Positions 54,353 through 63,630 are shown, counted from the stretch's first letter. The stretch is 64,000 nt of DNA from Haloarchaeobius sp. FL176 (GCF_024609245.1 NZ_JANJYH010000013.1:17680-81679), one strand, 5' to 3'. Notes: generated by a model from the letters alone, not told the origin. Made by a program: numbers and translations.

Positions 54353-55660
54353 TCAAGCACGGCTGTCGGAGGACGTGTCGGCGGTGTCCGTCGTATCCTC
54401 CGCGAGGTCCGCTGCACGGGCGCGGGCCTGCTCGACCACCGACGGTCGCGCCCGGAGGGTCAGCTGGACGCGCTTGCCGTACTCGACGGACTCGACTGCA
54501 CCGTGGTCGTGGCACCACGCGACGAAACCCATCGTGTCGCCGCCATGCGGGAGGTCGAACGTCTCGTCCTCGGCGGGCAGGGCCGTGACGACGCGTTCAC
54601 GGAGGTCGTCGAGCCCGTTCCTCTCCGTGGCGCTGATGGGAACCGGTTCGCCGAGGTCGTCGGGGAGCACGTCCCGTTTGCGTTCGAGCTCGTGGGCGTC
54701 GACGCGGTCGGCTTTGTTGAACACCGGCACGACCGGCCCGTCGCCGACCTCGTCGAGCACCGTGTCGACCCGTTCACGAAGTGCGTCGACGGGCTTGCTG
54801 GCGTCGGCGACGAGGACGACCACGTCAGCCTCGCGCGCCTCGACCAGGGTGGACCGGAACGCCTCCACGAGGTCGTGGGGCAGGTCCCGGATGAAGCCGA
54901 CGGTGTCCGAGACGAGGAGCCGGCGACCGTCGACCGTACAGCGGCGCGTCGTCGTCTCCAGCGTCTCGAACAGCCGGTCCTCGACGTTCGCCGTCTCGGC
55001 GATGTCGTCCGCGCCTGCGCCGAGGTCGTCGAGCGACAGGTCGTCCGCGAGCCGGTGCAGCAGCGTCGACTTCCCCGCGTTGGTGTAGCCCGCGAGGGCG
55101 ACGAAGTCGAAGCCGGCCTCGTGCCTGCGCTCACGGGTCTCGTCGCCCGCTGCGGGCAGCTCCTGCAACCGGGTGTTGACCCGGTCGATTCTGAGCTTGA
55201 CCTCCCGAATCCACTCGCCCTCGGGGTCGTGCGTGGGGAACCATCTGTACTCGTCGTCGTGGCTCTGGACCTCCCGGCGTCGGTGGAGTTCGTGCTCGAG
55301 CCGTGCCAGTTCGACCTGGAGCGACGCCCGGCGGGTGTTCGCGCGCGCCTCGAAGATATCGAGGACGAGCCGGAAGCGGTCGCGGACCTCGACGCCGTCC
55401 GGGAGTCGGTCGGTCCACGCGAAGAACTGCGACGGCGTGAGTTCGTTGTCCACGACGACGTAGCGGGCATCGTGTTCGTCGACGCTCTCGGCCACCGCGT
55501 CGACCTTCCCGCGGCCGAGGTTGTACGTGGCGTCCGCCGCGCGTGTCTGTGTGTGCTCCGCGACGACCTCGTGGCCCGCGGATTCGGCGAGTGCGCGGAT
55601 CTCAGTCGTGTCAGGTTGTTCGTCTGCGGTTCGTGCTGCGAGTACTGTCCGTCGTGACAT
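54353..55660 (-). CDS. hflX: GTPase HflX
   Basis: This 435-residue protein is a ribosome-associated GTPase of the HflX family. The N-terminal domain (about 1-115) and a coiled-coil linker (ELARLEHELHRRREVQSHDDEY) precede the G domain. G1 is GYTNAGKST, G3 is DTVGFIRDLP, G4 is NKAD. The C-terminus is a short acidic tail (DTTDTADTSSDSRA). HflX rescues stalled ribosomes or splits subunits in bacteria. Start ATG 55660 (MSRRTVLAART) is preferred; frames further upstream have no conserved sequence. It precedes hisC on the same strand by 35 bp. Confidence 0.92.
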   Translation of the reverse strand: MSRRTVLAARTADEQPDTTEIRALAESAGHEVVAEHTQTRAADATYNLGRGKVDAVAESVDEHDARYVVVDNELTPSQFFAWTDRLPDGVEVRDRFRLVLDIFEARANTRRASLQVELARLEHELHRRREVQSHDDEYRWFPTHDPEGEWIREVKLRIDRVNTRLQELPAAGDETRERRHEAGFDFVALAGYTNAGKSTLLHRLADDLSLDDLGAGADDIAETANVEDRLFETLETTTRRCTVDGRRLLVSDTVGFIRDLPHDLVEAFRSTLVEAREADVVVLVADASKPVDALRERVDTVLDEVGDGPVVPVFNKADRVDAHELERKRDVLPDDLGEPVPISATERNGLDDLRERVVTALPAEDETFDLPHGGDTMGFVAWCHDHGAVESVEYGKRVQLTLRARPSVVEQARARAADLAEDTTDTADTSSDSRA

Positions 55661-56175
55661 GTGATGTGAATCTGGATGGGTGGTTCTGCGGCGTCGCGTC
55701 ACGAGTGACAGTCGAGTGTCGGCGTTCGTACGACGGAGACGCCGCTGGCGGTCCAGCAGCCTGCGGGCTCGCGACCCGACCGGTGGGTCGGCGTCCGAGT
55801 CCGCCTCAGAAAGTGGATAGGGTCTCCATCGTGACCGTACGCGGCTGTCGGCTAGCTGGCACTTCAAGCTTCGCACGGAGTGAGAAGGTATACCACGGTC
55901 ATCGTGACAACTCGTGGTCCAGACCGGGTTCTCGGCATGCGTAATGGTTATATTCTAAACAAATGTGCCCGCCGTCGGATGACCAGTGTCGGCCAAATAA
56001 ACTGTATAATGCTATATTAAATGGTCGCGGTCGGCGCGAGCTCCCGGCGGACGCTGTAGGCCCAGAAGATGTGGTCAGTGACGGCGAGGACCCGTGCTGG
56101 CCGGAGCTGGGACGTGGTACCGTCACGGCTGCTGGGTCGAACAGTGACCGTCGACGAAAAAGAGCGAACCCGGAG
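55661..56175. other. Intergenic region upstream of hflX
   Basis: This 515-bp region has no convincing gene. It includes an AT-rich block at about 55943-56022 with several TATA-like elements on both strands, for example TAGAATATAACC and TTTAATATAGC read on the minus strand, likely part of hflX promoters or of an unknown small RNA. A 24-codon frame on the minus strand starting with ATGCCGAGAACC was noted but is weak. Confidence 0.5.
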
Positions 56176-57147
56176 CTACTCCTGCGTCGTGTCCCGGACG
56201 TGCTCGCGCAGGCCGAACAGTATCGGTGCCGAGACGAGCGCGAGCAGGCCGCCACCGACAGCGAGCGAGGACTTCGACATGACCTCCTGCGGTCCCTCGC
56301 CGACGAGGACGACACCACGCATTCCTCGCTCCCTGTAGTCCTCGCAGTGGTACTTGCTCAGGCCCGAGCCCGAGAACTCCATCGCGTAGCGGTTGCCGAC
56401 GTCGTTCGTGTGCTCGCTGGCGAATCCGAGCGTGTCGTCGACGACGCTGTAGGGCCCTTCGGTGCCGGTCCACTCCCAGACGACCGTCGTTCCGGGGTCG
56501 ACCCTGATGGCGGGCGGGTCGAACGCGTACTGGCCGCCGTTGCCCTCGGCACCGACGGTGACCGTCACGGTGTCCTGCCCGCGCTTGTCGGCGACGGTCC
56601 CGTAGTTCTCGACGCCTTCAAGCCAGCCGTCGAACGTCGGTCCGGTCGGCTCCTGTTCCTGGCTATCGGGGCTGGCCGCGGTCGACTCGCTCGCGGTCAG
56701 CGTGACCGGAACGTCCCCGACGATGACGGCCGCCCGCATCCCCATGTTCTTGTGCGGGTTGCAGGCGTACTTCACGACGCCCGCCTCCTCGAACGCCTGC
56801 TCGAACGTCGCGCCGGCCTCGCCCTGCATCTCGGAGGCGAAGCTACCGTCTTCGGCAGCCACGTCGTGGACGCCGCCGTTCCCGGTCCACTCCCAGACGA
56901 CCGTCGTGCCGGGGTCGATGCGCACCGCTGGCGGGCCGAACGCGAACGCGCCGCCGTTGCCCTGCGCGCCGACCGTGATGGTCACCTCGGACTCGCCGGT
57001 CTTGTCGACCAGTCCGTCGACGTTGCCGACGCCGTCGAACCAGTCGATCAGCGATACCTCGTCTCCCTGCTGGCCGGCGGCCATCCCCGTCGCCGCCGTC
57101 CCGAGGGCGACGGTACCGGCCGCGCCCATGAACTGGCGTCGTTGCAT
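56176..57147 (-). CDS. Two-domain halocyanin, Tat-exported
   Basis: This 323-residue blue copper protein has a Tat leader (QRRQFMGAA), two halocyanin domains (about 33-147 and 172-285) and a C-terminal membrane helix (about 293-313) with a basic end. Domain one has all ligands: H94, C129, H132 and M137. Domain two keeps C268 and M276, but the two His ligands are replaced by Y233 and Y271. It is encoded 4 bp behind the multicopper oxidase, so it probably exchanges electrons with that enzyme at the outer membrane face. Confidence 0.88.
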   Translation of the reverse strand: MQRRQFMGAAGTVALGTAATGMAAGQQGDEVSLIDWFDGVGNVDGLVDKTGESEVTITVGAQGNGGAFAFGPPAVRIDPGTTVVWEWTGNGGVHDVAAEDGSFASEMQGEAGATFEQAFEEAGVVKYACNPHKNMGMRAAVIVGDVPVTLTASESTAASPDSQEQEPTGPTFDGWLEGVENYGTVADKRGQDTVTVTVGAEGNGGQYAFDPPAIRVDPGTTVVWEWTGTEGPYSVVDDTLGFASEHTNDVGNRYAMEFSGSGLSKYHCEDYRERGMRGVVLVGEGPQEVMSKSSLAVGGGLLALVSAPILFGLREHVRDTTQE

Positions 57148-57151
57148 GGTC

Positions 57152-58309
57152 TCAGCCCTCGTAGCCCGCGTACTCCATCAGGTTCGAGAAGATCTCGGTG
57201 TCCATCGCCTCCGTGTAGACGATGCCCGAGAGCATCCCGCCCGGGTACGTGCTCCCGTTGCGGACGTGGTCGACCTTGTGGCAGTGCATCAGGTAGATAC
57301 CGGGGTCGACGTCTGCCTCGAACTCGATAGTGTAGCGCTCGGCGGGCGCGACGTTCAGTACGTCCTGTTTCAGCTGCATCTCTTCGGGGTAGGGCGTACC
57401 GTCCTTCTCGACCACCTTGAACCGGTGGTTGTGGATGTGCAGCGGGTGGCTCATGAACCCGCCGTTGACCCAGTGGATGCGGACGGTGTCGCCCCGGTCG
57501 ACGAGGATCGGCGAGCCCTCCTCCGGGTGGAGCGTCCGTGGCGCGCACTTCCCGTTGACCGTGAACGCGTCGGGGCGTCGGTTCGTCAGGTCGAACTGGA
57601 CGTCCTCTCCCGCGTGCTGGCGGGCGAGCCGCGTGTCCCACTCCTTGACCGTCATGAAGTACTCCTTGTCGGCCTCCTCGTACCCCTCGGGGTCGACGCG
57701 GAGGATACCGAACATCCCCATCTCCATGTGCATGGGGGTCTGGTAGTGGCAGTGGTAGAGGTGCGTACCGGCCACGTTCGCGGGGACGGTGTACGTGTGC
57801 TTCTCGCCGGGCATCACCGTGATGCCGGTCGTCGTCGGCACGCCGTCGTTCTCCCAGGTCTTCTTGACTCCGTGGAAGTGCAGGGTGTGCGGGGCGTCGG
57901 CGTCGGTGTTGTCGAGCGTGACCTCCAGCTCCGCGCCTTCCGTACACCGGAGGATGGGTGCGGGGACGCTCGGGTCGCCGTCGTCGGCTGCGAACGCCCA
58001 CGTCGTCGGGAGCCCGACGGGCCCGCCCATCGTCTCGAGCGGGTGCATGTCGTGGCGTGCCTTCACGGGCTTCATCGTGACCTCGTGACCCCGCTCGTCC
58101 AGGTCGACGACCTCCGGCTTGCTCGTCGTTGGGAGGTCCTGCATCGCCTGATTCTGCGTCGCAGTACCGGGGTCGACCTGCCGCGTGGAGGGGTTAGTCG
58201 TCGTCGTCATGCAGCCTGCCGCGGCCGCGAGTCCCGTGGTTCCCGTGGCCGCCATGAACCGCCGTCTCGAGATGCTGGTACCGGGTGCGCCTATCTGGTT
58301 TCCGCTCAT
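57152..58309 (-). CDS. Two-domain multicopper oxidase, Tat lipoprotein
   Basis: This 385-residue oxidase has a Tat motif (SRRRFMAA, residues 14-21) and a lipobox (AAGC, C33), so it is probably lipid-anchored outside the cell. Domain one carries H141, H144, H146, the H186-C187-H188 trio, H194 and M199. Domain two has H288, H291, H293, H342-C343-H344 and H348. Both domains thus carry blue-copper ligands and the trinuclear set. The order fits the two-domain class. A plain nitrite reductase (NirK) label is less apt, as its type 2 motifs differ. Confidence 0.85.
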   Translation of the reverse strand: MSGNQIGAPGTSISRRRFMAATGTTGLAAAAGCMTTTTNPSTRQVDPGTATQNQAMQDLPTTSKPEVVDLDERGHEVTMKPVKARHDMHPLETMGGPVGLPTTWAFAADDGDPSVPAPILRCTEGAELEVTLDNTDADAPHTLHFHGVKKTWENDGVPTTTGITVMPGEKHTYTVPANVAGTHLYHCHYQTPMHMEMGMFGILRVDPEGYEEADKEYFMTVKEWDTRLARQHAGEDVQFDLTNRRPDAFTVNGKCAPRTLHPEEGSPILVDRGDTVRIHWVNGGFMSHPLHIHNHRFKVVEKDGTPYPEEMQLKQDVLNVAPAERYTIEFEADVDPGIYLMHCHKVDHVRNGSTYPGGMLSGIVYTEAMDTEIFSNLMEYAGYEG

Positions 58310-58491
58310 ACCTCACCGTCAGGGCAGCACGTACGTATATAGTGGAGTCGATTCCAGCCCTGCGGGAAAGGGATGCCCAAGAATTAATACGGATATCAGG
58401 GACCTATTTTGGCACGTGACACCACTTGACACTGCCCCCGAACGTGGCCAAAACGGTTAGTATCGGCCACCACATCTGTTGGTAGAACTGG

Positions 58492-60180
58492 ATGGAGCTC
58501 CTCCCGGACGTGTCGACGGTCCGTATCGGCTACGTACTGGTATTCACCGCCGCCACAGTCGCGTCCCTCGGGTCGGTCCCTCGTGCTCGTACCATCGACC
58601 ACGAGGGAACCAGACGGGGCCTCGTCGGGGTGCTGGTCGCGAGCGGCCTCTGGGCCGCGACCCACGCGGCTTTCGTCGCGCTCCCACCGGGTGACCTGGC
58701 CCGTGCCATCTACATCGCAGGTCTCGCGGTCGGCTTCTCGACGGTGTTCGCCTGGCTCTACTTCTGCTCGGCGTACACCGGGCGCGACCTCCACCACGAC
58801 CCCACTCTCCGGCGCGTTGCCCTCGGGACGTACCTCGCCTTCGTGCTGATCAAGCTGACGAACCCCGTCCACGGCTACTACTTCACCGTGAACCCGGTGT
58901 CGACCCCGTTCCCCCACTTCGCCGTCCAGCATGGGCTCCTGCACTGGGTCGCGACCGGCCTCTCGTACGTGCTCGCGGCGGTCGGCCTGTTCATGTTGTT
59001 CGAACGCTTCCGCGACGCGAACTACGACACCCGCTCCGTCTCCGGGCTGGTCGTGCTGACCGCCGTCCCGGTCGCCGCCGACTTGCTCGGCTTCGCGACG
59101 CCGGTGCTCATCGACGTCATCTACGCACCCCTCGGCGTCGCGGCGTTCGCGGTGGGGGTCCTCTACGTCTACGAGGACCGCTTCCTCTCGGTGCAGCTCT
59201 CCGGCGACGTCGCTGACGCCGTGGTGCTCCTCGACGACGACGGCCGCGTCGTCGAGGCCAACGACGGCGCACGGCAGCTGTTTCCGGGCCTCCAGGGCGC
59301 GAGCGGGGAGCCGGCCACCTCGGTCGCGGGACTGGCGGACACGCTGGACGCCGACGGCGGTGTCGTCGACCGTTCCGTCGACGGCGAGACCCGGTACTTC
59401 CTGGTGAACGAGAGCAGCTTCTCGCTCGGCGGCAGCGACATCGGCCAGCTCCTCCTGTTCTCGGACGTGACCCGCATCGAGCGCAAGCGGCGCGAGGTCG
59501 ACCGACACAACGAGCAGCTGGAGGGGTTCACCGAGGGCATTCGCCACGAGCTCCGCAACGGGCTCGCCGTCGTCGAGGGGTACGTCGACCTCGCGGCCGA
59601 CCGCCTCGACGACGGCGCGGTCACCGACGCACACGACGCCCTGACCGAGGCGTCGGCGATGGCCGACCGGATGGACCACACGGTCGACGACCTCGCGACG
59701 GTCGCCGAGCACGGCCGCACCGTCGACGAGACCGCCTGGGTAGACTTCCAGGCGACGGTCGCGGAGGCACGTGCGGGCGTCGACCTCGGTGACACGACTG
59801 TCGAGGTCGTCGGTGAGGGAGAGATCGCCGCTGCGCCCACGCGGCTCGAGAAGCTGTTCGAGAACGCACTCCGGTTCGCGAGCCGCACGGATTCGACGAG
59901 TGTCCGCGTCGAACTCCGCGAGGATGGGTTCGTCGTCACCGACGACGGGACGACCGAGCCCGACGCCGAGCCGGAAGCGTTCTTCGACTACGGCGACGCC
60001 GTCCCGACCGCCAGCGCGACGGTCACCCTGCCAACCGTCCGGACGCTCGCGCGGGTCCACGGCTGGTCGGCGACGGTCGACACCACGTACGGGGCGGGGG
60101 TCCGGGTCGTGGTCGACGGTGTCGACGTCCGATTCGCCGAGACCGGAGACGAACCGGCGGCAGCGAGCGCAGATTCGTGA
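58492..60180 (+). CDS. Membrane sensor histidine kinase
   Basis: This 562-residue kinase has a seven-helix membrane sensor (about residues 8-220, HisKA_7TM-like), a PAS-like domain (about 235-335) and a HisKA dimerisation domain with the H-box IRHELRNG. The ATPase domain (about 430-540) has an N-box LEKLFENALRF and a G-type stretch VVTDDG. The glycine-rich lid is weak and the last G-box seems short. It is divergent from the oxidase, so it may sense redox or copper state for that operon; this is inference. Start ATG 58492. No response regulator is adjacent. Confidence 0.88.
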   Translation: MELLPDVSTVRIGYVLVFTAATVASLGSVPRARTIDHEGTRRGLVGVLVASGLWAATHAAFVALPPGDLARAIYIAGLAVGFSTVFAWLYFCSAYTGRDLHHDPTLRRVALGTYLAFVLIKLTNPVHGYYFTVNPVSTPFPHFAVQHGLLHWVATGLSYVLAAVGLFMLFERFRDANYDTRSVSGLVVLTAVPVAADLLGFATPVLIDVIYAPLGVAAFAVGVLYVYEDRFLSVQLSGDVADAVVLLDDDGRVVEANDGARQLFPGLQGASGEPATSVAGLADTLDADGGVVDRSVDGETRYFLVNESSFSLGGSDIGQLLLFSDVTRIERKRREVDRHNEQLEGFTEGIRHELRNGLAVVEGYVDLAADRLDDGAVTDAHDALTEASAMADRMDHTVDDLATVAEHGRTVDETAWVDFQATVAEARAGVDLGDTTVEVVGEGEIAAAPTRLEKLFENALRFASRTDSTSVRVELREDGFVVTDDGTTEPDAEPEAFFDYGDAVPTASATVTLPTVRTLARVHGWSATVDTTYGAGVRVVVDGVDVRFAETGDEPAAASADS

Positions 60181-60186
60181 CGGCGC

Positions 60187-61800
60187 TCAGAGCTCGGCGT
60201 CGACCGCGTCGGCGGCCCGCAGTGCCAGCGCAGCGATGGTCAGCGTCGGGTTCAGCGCGCCGCCGGTGACGAACGTCGAGGCGGACGCGATCCAGCAGTT
60301 GTCGAGGTCGTGCGTCCGCAGTCGCGGGTTCACGACGCTCTCGTCGGGGTCGGTGCCCATCCGCGTCGTCCCCATGTGGTGGAACGCCGGCCCGGTCGTG
60401 GCGGCGTCGGTCACCCAGTCCACGTCGACGCCGAGTTCGTTCATGATGGCCGCCTGCGTCTCGTTGGCGGCCTCGATCGTCCGCCGTTCGCGGTCGCCGA
60501 GCGACCAGTGTATCTCCGGGACGGGGTTGCCGTGGTCGTCGGTCACGTCCGGGTCGAGCGTGACGCGGTTCTCAGCGCGTGGTGGCTGCCCGCAGAGCCC
60601 GCCCATCGCGATGCGGTTGCCGTAGGTGTCGCGGATCTCCTCGGCGAGGGCGTCGCCCCAGGCCGCCTCGCTCTCGGTCGAGAGCGCGACGTTCACCGGG
60701 GACTGGCCGGCATAGTTGAGGAACTCCAGCTTGTACGGGCCGACAGACTCGTCCACGTCGTCGTAGAACTGGTGGGACTCGCTCGTGATGAAGCCGACGT
60801 GCTTCTGGCGGGTCGGCGCGTCCAGTTCGCCGCCCATCCCGGCGAACAGGTGGTCCATGAAGTAGCGCCCGACCGCGCCGGAGGAGTTGGCGAGGCCGTC
60901 CGGGTGCTGTGTCGAACGGGAGAGCAGGAGCAGTCGCGGGATCTCGATGCCGCCGGCCGCGAGCACGAACTGCCGGGCCTCCTGCCGGTGTTCCGTCCCG
61001 TCAGGTGTCGCGTAGACGACTGCCTCGACCGTCTCGCCGGAGCGGTCGTGTTCGATGCGCTGGGCAGGGGCGCGGTCGATGACGCGTGCTCCCTCGCCCT
61101 CGGCCTTCGCGACGTGGACCGTCGCGTCGTACTTCGCCCCCGACGGACAGACGGGCTTGCAGGTGCCGTAGCCCTGGCACGCGCTCCGGCCGTCGTGTGC
61201 CTCGGAGTTCCGGGCGTTGGGCGCCGAGTGCATCGCGATGCCGAGTTCCTCGCAGGCCTCCGCGAACAGCGAGTCGGAGTACGACGGCCGGAACGCAGGC
61301 ATCGGGAACGGCTCCGCACGCGGCGGCGCGAACGGGTTGTCGTCGGCGCCGGCGACGCCCAGCTCCGCCTCCGCCTCGGCGTAGTACGGCTGCAGGTCGT
61401 CGTAGCCGATGGGCCAGTCGCGCCCGACGCCGTGGCGGCTCCGGCGCTCGAAGTCCGACTCGTGGAGCCGGAACACCATCCCCTGCCAGTGCAGCGTCGT
61501 CCCACCGACCCCCTTCACCCGCGCCGCGTTGAGTGGATAGTGCTCCTCGCCCGCGTTGGTGTACGCGTCACGCGGGCCGCCCATATCCCACACGTCCTCG
61601 GGGCCGTGGCTGGGCCTGATGTGCCGTTCCATCCGTTCGAGCCGGTCGTCGGGGTCGAACCGCGGGCCCGCCTCCAGCACGACCACGTCGTAGCCCTCGC
61701 TGGCGAGCCGGTGAGCGACGAGCGCGCCTGCCGGCCCCGCCCCGACGATGCAGACGTCGCTACGCGGTGACGGTGTCCGGTCCACGTCCCCCTGGCTCAT
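60187..61800 (-). CDS. GMC family oxidoreductase (gluconate 2-dehydrogenase-like large subunit)
   Basis: This 537-residue flavoprotein belongs to the GMC oxidoreductases. The FAD motif VGAGPAGALVAHRLASEGYDVVVLEAG is at about residues 18-43. The C-terminal motif has FHHMGTTRMG (catalytic His) and the final NPTLTIAALALRAAD. The region CQGYGTCKPVCPSGAKYDA suggests a cysteine cluster typical of gluconate dehydrogenase subunits. It overlaps its small subunit gene by ATGA. No cytochrome c subunit is nearby, so the electron acceptor is unclear. The start at 61800 is supported by that overlap. Confidence 0.9.
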   Translation of the reverse strand: MSQGDVDRTPSPRSDVCIVGAGPAGALVAHRLASEGYDVVVLEAGPRFDPDDRLERMERHIRPSHGPEDVWDMGGPRDAYTNAGEEHYPLNAARVKGVGGTTLHWQGMVFRLHESDFERRSRHGVGRDWPIGYDDLQPYYAEAEAELGVAGADDNPFAPPRAEPFPMPAFRPSYSDSLFAEACEELGIAMHSAPNARNSEAHDGRSACQGYGTCKPVCPSGAKYDATVHVAKAEGEGARVIDRAPAQRIEHDRSGETVEAVVYATPDGTEHRQEARQFVLAAGGIEIPRLLLLSRSTQHPDGLANSSGAVGRYFMDHLFAGMGGELDAPTRQKHVGFITSESHQFYDDVDESVGPYKLEFLNYAGQSPVNVALSTESEAAWGDALAEEIRDTYGNRIAMGGLCGQPPRAENRVTLDPDVTDDHGNPVPEIHWSLGDRERRTIEAANETQAAIMNELGVDVDWVTDAATTGPAFHHMGTTRMGTDPDESVVNPRLRTHDLDNCWIASASTFVTGGALNPTLTIAALALRAADAVDAEL

Positions 61801-62321
61801 GCGTCCGGCCCCCGCTGATAGCTCGTCGTCCCGCCGGGGTGGCCGATGGGGTTCTCGGTCCCAACCAGCGACCCGCCCGCCGGCGAGGTGTAGAAGGCGT
61901 ACAGCAGTTCGTTCACGACGTAGTACCTGACCCGTCCGGGCGGCCGTCCCTCCGGGTCCGGCGGGATAGCGTCGGCCCCCAGCTGGCGGAGCGTCGCGTC
62001 CCGGTCCTCGCGGTCGAGCGTCGCGAACGGCCCGTCGAACCACCGCTCGGCCCGCTCGTCGACGACGGCGAGCGCGTCTGCCATGCCGGCGTGGTAGTCG
62101 GGTCTGTCCGCGGTCCTCCCGGCCACGAAGGTCTCGACGAACTCCCGGACACCCGTCACCTCGCTCGGGTAGAGTACCTCGGCGACGGCGACCAGCGTGT
62201 CCACGTCGACGTCGGGCTTCGCTCGCCGGTCGTCGAGGTGCGAGAGCGCCGCCGCGCCGGCTCCGACGACGATGCCGGTCGACGCCAGCGCGGCCAGCGC
62301 GTCCCGCCGGGTCAGCTCCAT
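61797..62321 (-). CDS. Gluconate 2-dehydrogenase subunit 3 family protein
   Basis: This 174-residue protein is the small gamma-type subunit of membrane-associated gluconate (or related sugar acid/alcohol) dehydrogenase. It carries a Tat leader (LTRRDALAALAS). Such subunits often carry their flavoprotein partner across the membrane by hitch-hiking, which would explain why the GMC subunit has no Tat signal of its own. The middle (TLVAVAEVLYPSEV and later YYVVNELLYAFYTSPAGGSLVG) fits the family. It is translated before the large subunit. Confidence 0.87.
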   Translation of the reverse strand: MELTRRDALAALASTGIVVGAGAAALSHLDDRRAKPDVDVDTLVAVAEVLYPSEVTGVREFVETFVAGRTADRPDYHAGMADALAVVDERAERWFDGPFATLDREDRDATLRQLGADAIPPDPEGRPPGRVRYYVVNELLYAFYTSPAGGSLVGTENPIGHPGGTTSYQRGPDA

Positions 62322-62349
62322 CTCTGACGAGATTAGGCCGACCTAAAAC

Positions 62350-63087
62350 TTAAGCGCTGGGAATCTCCACGGTGTGTTCGAGGCGGCCGACGCCCTCGAC
62401 CTCGATTACGACCTCGTCGCCGTCCGCGAGCTTTCCGACGCCCTCCGGCGTCCCGGTGGCGATGACGTCGCCGGGTTCGAGCGTCATGTAGCTCGTGATC
62501 TCGGCGACGAGCTCGGGCACGGAGAAGATCATCAGCTCGCGGCTCGCGTCCTGTCGGAGCTCGCCGTTGCAGTACGACCGCACGGCGGCGTCCTCGGGCA
62601 CCTCGTCGGGCGACGCCAGCACCGGGCCGAGCGGGGCTGCCCCGTCGAACGCCTTCCCGCGCACCCAGTTCGTCTCTCGACGCTGGTCGTCGCGGTTCGA
62701 GAGGTCGTTCACGCAGGTAAAGCCCGCGACCACGTCCATCGCGTCGGCCTCGGCCACGTCCTTGGCCTGCTCCCCGATGACGACGCCGAGCTCCGCCTCG
62801 AAGTCGAGACGGTCCTTCCCGGCGGGGAGCGTCACCTCGCTCCCGTGGCTCGCGACGGTGTTCGGACCCTTCAGGAACAGCAGCGGCCGGTCGGGGACGT
62901 CGTTCCCCATCTCGTCGGCGTGCTCCGCGTAGTTCCGGCCGACGCAGACGATCTTCGTCGGCTCACACGGCGCGAGCACGTCCACCTCGTCCTCCTCGAA
63001 CGTCCGGTCGCCGAACTCGATCACGCCGTCGTCCCACTCACCGTACCGGACTGCACCCGCTGGATCGCGAAAGCGTACGCGTCTCAT
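62350..63087 (-). CDS. Fumarylacetoacetate hydrolase family protein
   Basis: This 245-residue enzyme has the FAH fold. Motifs include IVCVGRNYAEHADEMG, PLLFLKGPNTV, DFEAELGVVIG (metal Glu pair) and the substrate-side GKAFDGAAPLGP, then DVIATGTPEGVG. These are typical of acylpyruvate hydrolases or oxaloacetate decarboxylases. The substrate is likely a 2,4-dioxo acid but is not fixed. Start ATG 63087 is followed by MRRVRFRDPAG. It lies 28 bp behind the oxidoreductase small subunit gene and may belong to sugar-acid or aromatic catabolism. Confidence 0.9.
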   Translation of the reverse strand: MRRVRFRDPAGAVRYGEWDDGVIEFGDRTFEEDEVDVLAPCEPTKIVCVGRNYAEHADEMGNDVPDRPLLFLKGPNTVASHGSEVTLPAGKDRLDFEAELGVVIGEQAKDVAEADAMDVVAGFTCVNDLSNRDDQRRETNWVRGKAFDGAAPLGPVLASPDEVPEDAAVRSYCNGELRQDASRELMIFSVPELVAEITSYMTLEPGDVIATGTPEGVGKLADGDEVVIEVEGVGRLEHTVEIPSA

Positions 63088-63180
63088 GCTCGGAGCCTGG
63101 CGCGGAGGGCGGTTAAGGGTTGAGGAGGCGGTGAGGCCCACGTGTGCGAGTGGCTGCCGGGACCCGGTTGGAACGGAAGG

Positions 63181-63187
63181 TTTAAAA
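63181..63187 (+). promoter_or_regulatory. TATA box of tRNA-Glu
   Basis: TTTAAAA is centred 29 nt upstream of the mature tRNA 5' end at 63213. It is a canonical archaeal promoter for the tRNA gene. Confidence 0.6.
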
Positions 63188-63212
63188 TCGACGACCGGGA
63201 ACGAACTGATGC

Positions 63213-63287
<75 letters not shown>

Positions 63288-63368
63288 TGCTTTTGAGCGA
63301 CGAAGTGAGTGACAGAGCAGCGTAGCCGCGGGAAAAGACACTTCACGCTCGACGGACCAACCAGAGGC

Positions 63369-63602
63369 ATGACAGAGGCAGTCCTCCGTTCCATCCGCCG
63401 GTGGCTCATCACCATCGCGTTCCTGCTGTCGGTCGTCCTCTTCCTCCAGACCTGGGCCGGTCCGATCCCGAGGGCGGTCACAGCGACCGCGAACATGGCT
63501 GGGGTCGGCATCGGCCTCGTCGCGCTCCTGTGGCTCTGGCACGCGTTCCGCGGTAAGACCGACGCCGATCGCGACCGCACCCAGTCGGCGTCGGAGAGCT
63601 GA
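63369..63602 (+). CDS. Small two-span membrane protein
   Basis: This 77-residue protein has two hydrophobic helices (about 10-28 and 36-58) and a charged C-terminal end. It starts at ATG 63369 (MTEAVLRSIRRWLITI). The family is not recognised. It stands between tRNA-Glu and a permease remnant on the plus strand. Confidence 0.7.
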   Translation: MTEAVLRSIRRWLITIAFLLSVVLFLQTWAGPIPRAVTATANMAGVGIGLVALLWLWHAFRGKTDADRDRTQSASES

Positions 63603-63630
63603 GATCCCCCGGCCTGAGCGACCTCGGGCT

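Noticed and set aside
55963..56175. Plus-strand frame starting at 55963
   Set aside because: It becomes antisense to halocyanin and has no domain, no promoter-start agreement and poor composition in its first part.
57152..58309. Label as nitrite reductase NirK
   Set aside because: The type 2 copper motifs (HNVDFH style) of NirK are not seen. The HCH trio occurs in both domains, which fits a two-domain oxidase better.
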